In this document: positions 59,317 to 64,000 of the stretch, one piece after another
Position numbering within the stretch: position 1 is the first letter of the stretch
Layout: each line of letters begins with the position of its first letter
Source of the DNA: Granulosicoccus sp045106195
GTDB taxonomy: Bacteria > Pseudomonadota > Gammaproteobacteria > Granulosicoccales > Granulosicoccaceae
Direction of reading: 5' to 3'
Assembly (NCBI GenBank): GCA_045106195.1
Contig: JBGCEH010000006.1
Location: 124,001 to 188,000 of the forward strand
Length of the DNA: 64,000 bases
Notes under the pieces: model-generated
Told to the model about the DNA's origin: nothing
The model's database searches: none
The model's input: the letters and a program-made list of their open reading frames with translations, nothing else
Program-made: the position numbers and the translations under genes

Positions 59317-61123
59317 GTAGCATCTGGTTGGTGGATGCATTCCCATCGACAAAAACATTCCACTCAAACAGGTGGCGTTCCCACACACCGTAGCGTTTAT
59401 TACTACTGGCAAGGCCCGCCTGTTTAATAATCTGCTGGCCAGAGCAACCACCTGTAGAGGCTACTGTAATGTCTGAAAGAGAGCCTCGACCATCAACGAA
59501 TGTACCGTCTGCGGTGGCATAGAAGCGGCCTTTGGTCGCTTTGATCGTCGGCGTGATACCCAGAACCGTGCCGGGACATACATCAAGGACGTTCACTACA
59601 CCGTCGCCGTCTTCATCAGGGTCGGAATTGACGTTGATGTCTGTTGCCCAGCTGATCAGATGGCGCTCCCATAGACCGAAGCGCTCGTTACTGCTGCTAT
59701 GACCAGCGGATGCGATGATCTGCTGGCCTGAGCAACCACCTGCAGCCGAGACTGTGATTAATGATTCCGTCCCTCGCCCATCGATGAACAGTCCATCGAC
59801 CGTGGCATAGAAGCGTCGCTTGGTCACGCCGACTGTCGGCATCACACCCAGTACAGTGCCCGGACATAGGTCATCAACATCGGCAACCCCGTCAGCGTCT
59901 TCATCACCGTTGCCCGACCCATTATCCGGCGTCAGCACAACCCAGATCTGTGCGGCTTGTTCAGGAACACGCCCATAAGCGACTATAGAGCCGGTTTCAC
60001 TGATCTCCCGTGCCACCTCGAGCTGCAGACCTTGCGCAGCGGCCTCAGGAACAAGACTGTTCAAGTCAACAATGCCGCTGGCTGCACTCCAGAAAAACGC
60101 ACGGGCTTCGCCGTTTACATCAGCCGATCCACCCACCACCTGCCCTGCATCATTGACAGCATTGGCTACCGAGAAATCACCCCCAAGGGTTCCCAGGTCG
60201 AGCAATCCATCAACGGCTGTCCACGAGAACGCGTGTGTGCCGCCCGTATCCGTTGTGGAGAATCCGACAACTTGTCCAGAAGTGCTCACATCACGAGTTG
60301 TCGAGAAATTACCACCAAGCGTACCCAGATCGGTTGTTGCACCGTCAGGGGTGAATAGAAACGCTCGGTAATTACCATCGGCGAAGCGCGTTTGACCGAC
60401 CACTTTCCCATTGTCCGTTGAGTCCTGGACAATACTGAATTCGCCCATGACACTCCCACGATCGATCATGCCCTCATCAGCCCTCCACGAGAAAATATGT
60501 ACGTCCCGGTTATTATCGTAAGCCAGCAGACCGGTAACACGCCCGTCGTCGTCAACATTGAATGCGTAGCCTGACTGAGCACCGAGCAAGTCCAGGCCGG
60601 TCATTCCATCTTCAACAGTCCAGGAGAACGCGCGACTATTACCGTCGGGATCATCAGTAATGCCAACGACCTGACCAAAACCATTTATGGCATAAGCTTC
60701 CGAATGTGTACCTAACGTACCGAGATCCTGTATGCCCAGTCCCGGGCTCCAGATAAAGGCATGATTCCGGAAAGCATGGGTAAACGAACGTCCCACCAGC
60801 TGACCACCTTCATTGATGTCATTGGCAACTGAATAAAAGCCACCGAGTGTACCGATGCTTTTTGAACCGTCCTGTACGTTCCAGACGCCTGCGCGGTTAG
60901 CGTCGATGGGGTCGGGGTAGAAGCCATTGATAGCAACGAACCCACTCTTCGTCACACCCTCATCCACAAGCGTGAGGCTTGTTCCATCGACCGGTGGATT
61001 TGAGGCTGCCGGTGTATCGATAATGCGCAGCGAATAGTCTGCCGAGAGACTTAGCGAGAGGGTAGACAACGCTAGTGCGACAGATAGGCGAAGCAGGCAG
61101 CTAGACCAGCAGACAATTTCCAT
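59300..61123 (-). CDS. Exported HAF-repeat protein with duplicated Cys-containing C-terminal module
   Basis: About 607 residues. After a signal peptide (ending SLSADY), about eight copies of a 40-45-residue HAF repeat follow, each with GTLGG.FS.A..IN..GQVVG.S....G..HAF.W, predicted to fold as a beta-propeller-like domain. The last 200 residues hold two copies of a module at a 96-residue spacing: acidic TSP3-like D.DGV..V.D.CPGTVLG, RFYAT.DG.F.DGRG, GGCSGQQII and SSN.R.G.WERHL. ATG at 61123 has AAAGG four bases upstream. Secreted or surface location is likely; no function is known. Confidence 0.8.
   Translation of the reverse strand: MEIVCWSSCLLRLSVALALSTLSLSLSADYSLRIIDTPAASNPPVDGTSLTLVDEGVTKSGFVAINGFYPDPIDANRAGVWNVQDGSKSIGTLGGFYSVANDINEGGQLVGRSFTHAFRNHAFIWSPGLGIQDLGTLGTHSEAYAINGFGQVVGITDDPDGNSRAFSWTVEDGMTGLDLLGAQSGYAFNVDDDGRVTGLLAYDNNRDVHIFSWRADEGMIDRGSVMGEFSIVQDSTDNGKVVGQTRFADGNYRAFLFTPDGATTDLGTLGGNFSTTRDVSTSGQVVGFSTTDTGGTHAFSWTAVDGLLDLGTLGGDFSVANAVNDAGQVVGGSADVNGEARAFFWSAASGIVDLNSLVPEAAAQGLQLEVAREISETGSIVAYGRVPEQAAQIWVVLTPDNGSGNGDEDADGVADVDDLCPGTVLGVMPTVGVTKRRFYATVDGLFIDGRGTESLITVSAAGGCSGQQIIASAGHSSSNERFGLWERHLISWATDINVNSDPDEDGDGVVNVLDVCPGTVLGITPTIKATKGRFYATADGTFVDGRGSLSDITVASTGGCSGQQIIKQAGLASSNKRYGVWERHLFEWNVFVDGNASTNQMLLKPGF
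59340..59915 (-). repeat. Two tandem copies of a 288-bp module
   Basis: The 3' end of the HAF gene contains two alignable blocks offset by 288 bp, for example TGGCG at 59373 and 59661, and the ACCACCTG-containing blocks near 59449 and 59737. They encode the duplicated 96-residue C-terminal modules. Divergence between the copies shows an old duplication. Confidence 0.75.
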
Positions 61124-61212
61124 GGGGCCTTTTCCGTGATAATGCGAGTGTGTCAGGCGGCGCAGTGCCATCAGTATTTTTCCTGGTCTCTGTAAGAAGA
61201 CTTTATAACCAG

Positions 61213-61224
61213 ACCGTATACGGT
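61213..61224. promoter_or_regulatory. Palindrome upstream of the HAF-repeat gene
   Basis: ACCGTATACGGT is a perfect 12-bp palindrome 90 bp before the HAF gene start and 54 bp after the Crp-family stop. It could be a regulator site for the HAF gene; no regulator is assigned. Confidence 0.35.
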
Positions 61225-61277
61225 GTTGAAGTGCAATACCATCTGGCTTCTGTAAAATATGATTTGCGTATTCTCTA

Positions 61278-62039
61278 TCAGCTCAGTCGAGCCCGCTGCA
61301 TCAGCCGCGCCGGATCATGAATAACATGCTCACCACGCTTCCATGTGATAAGCCCTTCAGAGTCAAGAGCTTTCAGTTCCCGCGAAACGGCCTCTCTATG
61401 TGAACTGATACGATCTGCAATATCAGCTTGAGTCGGCACCGATTCCAGTCTGATGGGAGGCTCGTCGTCTCCTGCATCTGCAATTAGACGTAGTAATTCG
61501 AAACGAACACGCTGATTGACACTGTACGAGGTATATTCATAGACACGCTGCAACTGCACTCGTACCATGGAAACCAGACGGTTCAGCACTTGACTCTTCG
61601 CTGACGGGTGATCATCCAGCATTTCAAGGAATCGCTGCCTGCCAAGACTGGCAACCACCGATGTTTCAGTGCAGATGCAATCACTGGTTCTTTCTCCATT
61701 GTCAATAGCCGCGAGCTCACCGAACATCATACCCGGTGTCAAGTCCTGGAAATAGACCTGCTTTCCAGAATGATTGTAGGCACACGCTTTCACCAGACCA
61801 CTAACAAGAAAATATACATGCCTGTCATCAGTAGGTGAAGGTATAACATATTCCCCTGCTTCATATTGCTTGCACGACATCTTACGTGCAATTGCATCCC
61901 GCTCCTCACCGGTAAGGGTTCGAAATATTTCAAAAAAACCAAGGGTTAATCCGGTAAGCTTCATGTTCATAACAGTTGCCATGTCATGCTGGTGTACTAC
62001 GCGAAGTTCAATGTCAAATGATAGACTGGATATACTCAC
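61278..62039 (-). CDS. Crp/Fnr-family transcriptional regulator
   Basis: A 253-residue regulator. The N-terminal cyclic-nucleotide-binding-type jelly roll (about 40-155) includes YVIPSPTDDRHVYFLVSGLVKA and PGMMFGELAAIDNGERTSD. The C-terminal winged helix contains PTQADIADRISSHREAVSRELKALDSEGLITWKRG. FNR-type cysteines are absent, so it is more like a nucleotide or redox-independent Crp protein. The GTG at 62039 has AAGG ten bases upstream; ATGs at 61982 and 61964 are alternatives. It lies 12 bp after the LuxR-type gene and is probably co-transcribed with it. Confidence 0.85.
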   Translation of the reverse strand: MSISSLSFDIELRVVHQHDMATVMNMKLTGLTLGFFEIFRTLTGEERDAIARKMSCKQYEAGEYVIPSPTDDRHVYFLVSGLVKACAYNHSGKQVYFQDLTPGMMFGELAAIDNGERTSDCICTETSVVASLGRQRFLEMLDDHPSAKSQVLNRLVSMVRVQLQRVYEYTSYSVNQRVRFELLRLIADAGDDEPPIRLESVPTQADIADRISSHREAVSRELKALDSEGLITWKRGEHVIHDPARLMQRARLS

Positions 62040-62051
62040 AATTTAAAGGCC

Positions 62052-62450
62052 TTAACTCAATACTCCGCATCTGAACGCAAACATTGTTGCTTCAGCGATC
62101 GACTCGATCTCAAGTTTTCGATAAATGTTTGCCACATGGGTTGCAGCGGTATTGCGACTGATCTTTAATGCTTTAGCAACCTCCGGTCGTGTGTAGCCGC
62201 TGGCAATGAGCGTGAGCACCTCTCTCTCTCGACGTGTCAATTGCCCCAGATTCAATTCCTCTGTCAAGCTGTGCGATGTAAACAATTGAGTTGAAGGTAT
62301 TTTCGACAATCGGCCACACACCAGATCATGCAATTGCCTTAGCTCATCCTCTGACAGGCCGTAGAGTTTGTCTTCAAGGGTACTTTGAGGGGTGAAACTA
62401 CGTGATGTTGAGTGCTTTGTCCTGCCGCCGGGTATGGATTGAGAATTCAT
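62052..62450 (-). CDS. Single-domain LuxR-type transcriptional regulator
   Basis: A 132-residue protein. An N-terminal segment with LYGLSEDELRQLHDLVCGRLSKI precedes a complete GerE/LuxR helix-turn-helix: LTRREREVLTLIASGYTRPEVAKALKISRNTAATHVANIYRKLEI. There is no receiver or autoinducer domain. GGAG lies six bases before the ATG. It is the first gene of a two-regulator unit and is preceded by two closely related palindromes. Confidence 0.85.
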   Translation of the reverse strand: MNSQSIPGGRTKHSTSRSFTPQSTLEDKLYGLSEDELRQLHDLVCGRLSKIPSTQLFTSHSLTEELNLGQLTRREREVLTLIASGYTRPEVAKALKISRNTAATHVANIYRKLEIESIAEATMFAFRCGVLS

Positions 62451-62466
62451 GCTGACTCCGTTGAGA

Positions 62467-62480
62467 TGGTAATTTTACCA
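62467..62480. promoter_or_regulatory. Palindrome 1 upstream of the LuxR-type gene
   Basis: TGGTAATTTTACCA: perfect 6-bp arms TGGTAA/TTACCA around TT, starting 17 bp before the luxR-type ATG. It resembles the 12-16-bp symmetric sites bound by LuxR-type dimers. Confidence 0.5.
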
Positions 62481-62514
62481 AGTCCAGATTCGCACTTTAT
62501 CCGTTTCGGCTATA

Positions 62515-62526
62515 TGGTATTTACCA
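62515..62526. promoter_or_regulatory. Palindrome 2 upstream of the LuxR-type gene
   Basis: TGGTATTTACCA: perfect 5-bp arms TGGTA/TACCA around TT, the same motif as palindrome 1 with a centre-to-centre distance of 47 bp. It lies between the regulator start and the stop of the upstream exported-protein gene. Confidence 0.5.
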
Positions 62527-62600
62527 CACTAAAGTCGATTTCCTGTACAAAAGTCAGCAGCCTCCTTGCCGCCGAGTATTCGACTAACTTGTCTGATCAG

Positions 62601-64000
62601 CTACTGGGTATCGTCAATCACTAGACGCTGACTGGACATTGCCAAGGGTATTGCCGTCGATGAAAACGCTAGATCATCAACAAATACCACAGCCTGAGAC
62701 AGCCCTGAAGCCCGCGCCTGTGGCCCCTGGAAACCGTCTTGCGTGGCTATTATCTCGTCACGAATGTCATAGGTAGCCTGCTCACTCCCTATTGAGAAGA
62801 CAAGAGATCTCGCCTCTTTGTCAAAGCTGATGCTAACCGGATATTCGGTATCCAGTAACACCGGAGCATTGAATCTGGGGCAGTTTTCGGCATCTCCTCC
62901 GATCAATTCACGCGAAGAATCGAAATTATGGTCGGTAGATTCAAAAGCACAGTATTCGGCAAAGGTCTCTCCCGTGGATGTACTCACCAGTGACAGGGAC
63001 GCATAGACGTTTCCCGTATTATTACTGGGATCGTCAAACGCCTGAGTACGATACACAAGAGCGCCAACGCGTCCCTCAATTTGCCCCTCACCAGCGTCGT
63101 TTGCAGCAATAATCGATTCGGATGAAAGCATCAGGTTAGCGCCGATATAATCGGATGTCCCTCGACCAATCAATCGTGCAGGACGATGACCAGTGACTCT
63201 TGCATCGCTTGACAGTCGCAGCCTGCCGTCAATGACCTGCACGCTTTGTGATCTGAAACGTGCTTCGAACGCAGGACGATATGGCCCCATTAATGGTATT
63301 GATGCAATGAAATTTTCAGTAACCGAATCAGTTTCCACGCTGAAAAGGCTGCCAATGGCTCGTCCTGAAGAACCATTATGCTGAACCTGGACGATCGCAT
63401 CGTTTTGCGCCGCCTGAAACGCTTGCCAAGGCAACGCAAATTCACGAATCATGTCGTCAACTGAAAAGATCAGCGAGTTTCGCTCAGCGTCAAAACGGAT
63501 TCCCAATTCATAAACAGTATCAAGAGCCGGTGTAAATTCTTCAAAAACACCACCGTCTTCGCCGTCCAGAATATCAATTCGCTCATCATCACCACCTTCA
63601 ACTCTGCGGCTCACGTAATAACTGATCCGACGGCGACCATCACCTCTGAGGCTGAACTCAACACTTGAGTAGATGTCACCCGTCCTGTCATTTGGCTCAA
63701 AGTCCAGGTTATCCCGAATCAGGGATCCTTGTACCCTGACGGTAGCTCGTGCGTCGGGATCTGCCGGCAGGCTGGACGCGCTGGAAAGACTGACGCTAGC
63801 GGCTATTGCTTGAGTATCCCCATTGATATAAAGCTCGCTGTAGTTACCGCGCTGAGAGAATTCAGGTGCTGAGTTCGCACGTAACTCGATACCGCCCATT
63901 GAGTAGCCGATGCCAGAATCGCCCTGCTGAGTATTGTCATTAAACCCGAATTGCCTGCTGTCTACGGTGAAGTCGTCGATAAAATCAAGGCTCTGCGCGT
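62601..64000 (-). CDS. Large exported-type beta protein, N-terminus outside window
   Basis: 466 residues are visible and the frame is open at the right edge, so the true start is beyond 64000. An ATG at 63899 is internal. It is rich in Ser, Asp and beta-strand patterns, with no membrane helix. Two similar halves are visible about 223 residues apart: one with YELGIRFDAERNSLIFSVDD, the other with YPVSISFDKEARSLVFSIGS, each preceded by a TGDIYSS/TGNVYAS block. This looks like tandem lectin/LamG-type domains. No known function; secretion is inferred from composition and neighbours. Confidence 0.65.
   Translation of the reverse strand, partial: AQSLDFIDDFTVDSRQFGFNDNTQQGDSGIGYSMGGIELRANSAPEFSQRGNYSELYINGDTQAIAASVSLSSASSLPADPDARATVRVQGSLIRDNLDFEPNDRTGDIYSSVEFSLRGDGRRRISYYVSRRVEGGDDERIDILDGEDGGVFEEFTPALDTVYELGIRFDAERNSLIFSVDDMIREFALPWQAFQAAQNDAIVQVQHNGSSGRAIGSLFSVETDSVTENFIASIPLMGPYRPAFEARFRSQSVQVIDGRLRLSSDARVTGHRPARLIGRGTSDYIGANLMLSSESIIAANDAGEGQIEGRVGALVYRTQAFDDPSNNTGNVYASLSLVSTSTGETFAEYCAFESTDHNFDSSRELIGGDAENCPRFNAPVLLDTEYPVSISFDKEARSLVFSIGSEQATYDIRDEIIATQDGFQGPQARASGLSQAVVFVDDLAFSSTAIPLAMSSQRLVIDDTQ

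Noticed and set aside
1..64000. tRNA, rRNA, intact insertion sequences and prophage genes
   Set aside because: I looked for T-loop motifs, transposase signatures and integrases and found none that hold up by eye.

Overview
This window looks like a chromosome segment from a free-living, probably marine or coastal, Gram-negative gammaproteobacterium. The evidence is outer-membrane proteins (an LpxR-type lipid A deacylase end and an OmpA-type barrel), Tat and Sec exported c-type cytochrome partners, TRAP and ABC uptake systems, an ovothiol synthase and a full Ter stress cluster. A Granulosicoccus-like lineage is my guess from gene content only. Base composition is near 50% GC throughout except for a more AT-rich acyltransferase gene at 58.3-59.3 kb. 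I saw no rRNA, tRNA, CRISPR array or intact insertion sequence.

Layout. 1-1.2 kb: end of a lipid A deacylase-like gene, then a PepSY protein and a ferric-reductase-like membrane protein. 1.5-4.8 kb: a split APH kinase/acyl-CoA dehydrogenase pair of the ACAD10/11 or LvaA/LvaC type, and a Gfo/Idh/MocA oxidoreductase. 4.9-6.1 kb: an Fe-S RNA uracil methyltransferase. 6.7-11.9 kb: one very large exported protein made of a lectin-like head, a long calcium-binding TSP3 repeat rod, an internal sorting-signal-like segment, an OmpA barrel and an OmpA peptidoglycan-binding tail. A CRP-like site lies upstream. 12.2-15.4 kb: OvoA (ovothiol) plus a kinase-like partner. 15.4-22.9 kb: a complete peptide-class ABC importer divergent from a dimethylformamidase-like amidohydrolase. 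22.9-29.6 kb: a DUF2330 protein, then a minus-strand series of sulfide dehydrogenase-like cytochrome and flavoprotein, a TauE/SafE exporter, a class I aldolase-like protein and a PfkB kinase.

29.8-38.8 kb is a Ter system. One arm, ending in a clear terminator, is TerD(Z)-TerA-TerB-CaCA antiporter-TerD. The divergent arm is the 'biosynthetic' module PRTase/TRSP-HAD-StiP/PELOTA-CitE-like lyase, closed by a convergent third TerD gene. TerC and ATP-grasp genes are not in the window, and a Na+/Ca2+ exchanger sits where a membrane partner would be expected. 39-41.5 kb: a chemoreceptor split by a frameshift at a run of six A, with a secreted Cache-like protein.

41.9-50.6 kb: an M20 deacylase with a small overlapping upstream ORF, a LysR regulator divergent from a 3-oxoacid CoA-transferase (two perfect inverted repeats between them), a TRAP transporter with a GntR regulator, and mannonate dehydratase (hexuronate use). 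50.8-57.6 kb: an AhpD-like protein lacking one cysteine, a 2OG-Fe(II) oxygenase and a ribose-type sugar ABC importer with a FGGY kinase. 57.7-64 kb: a small membrane protein, an acyltransferase-3 membrane protein, a HAF-repeat surface protein with a duplicated Cys-rich tail, a Crp-type and a single-domain LuxR-type regulator behind two matching palindromes, and a large exported protein running off the end.

The strongest candidates for something not well described are the Ter locus with its embedded calcium exchanger, the TSP3-sorting signal-OmpA fusion, and the sulfide dehydrogenase/TauE/aldolase/kinase neighbourhood.
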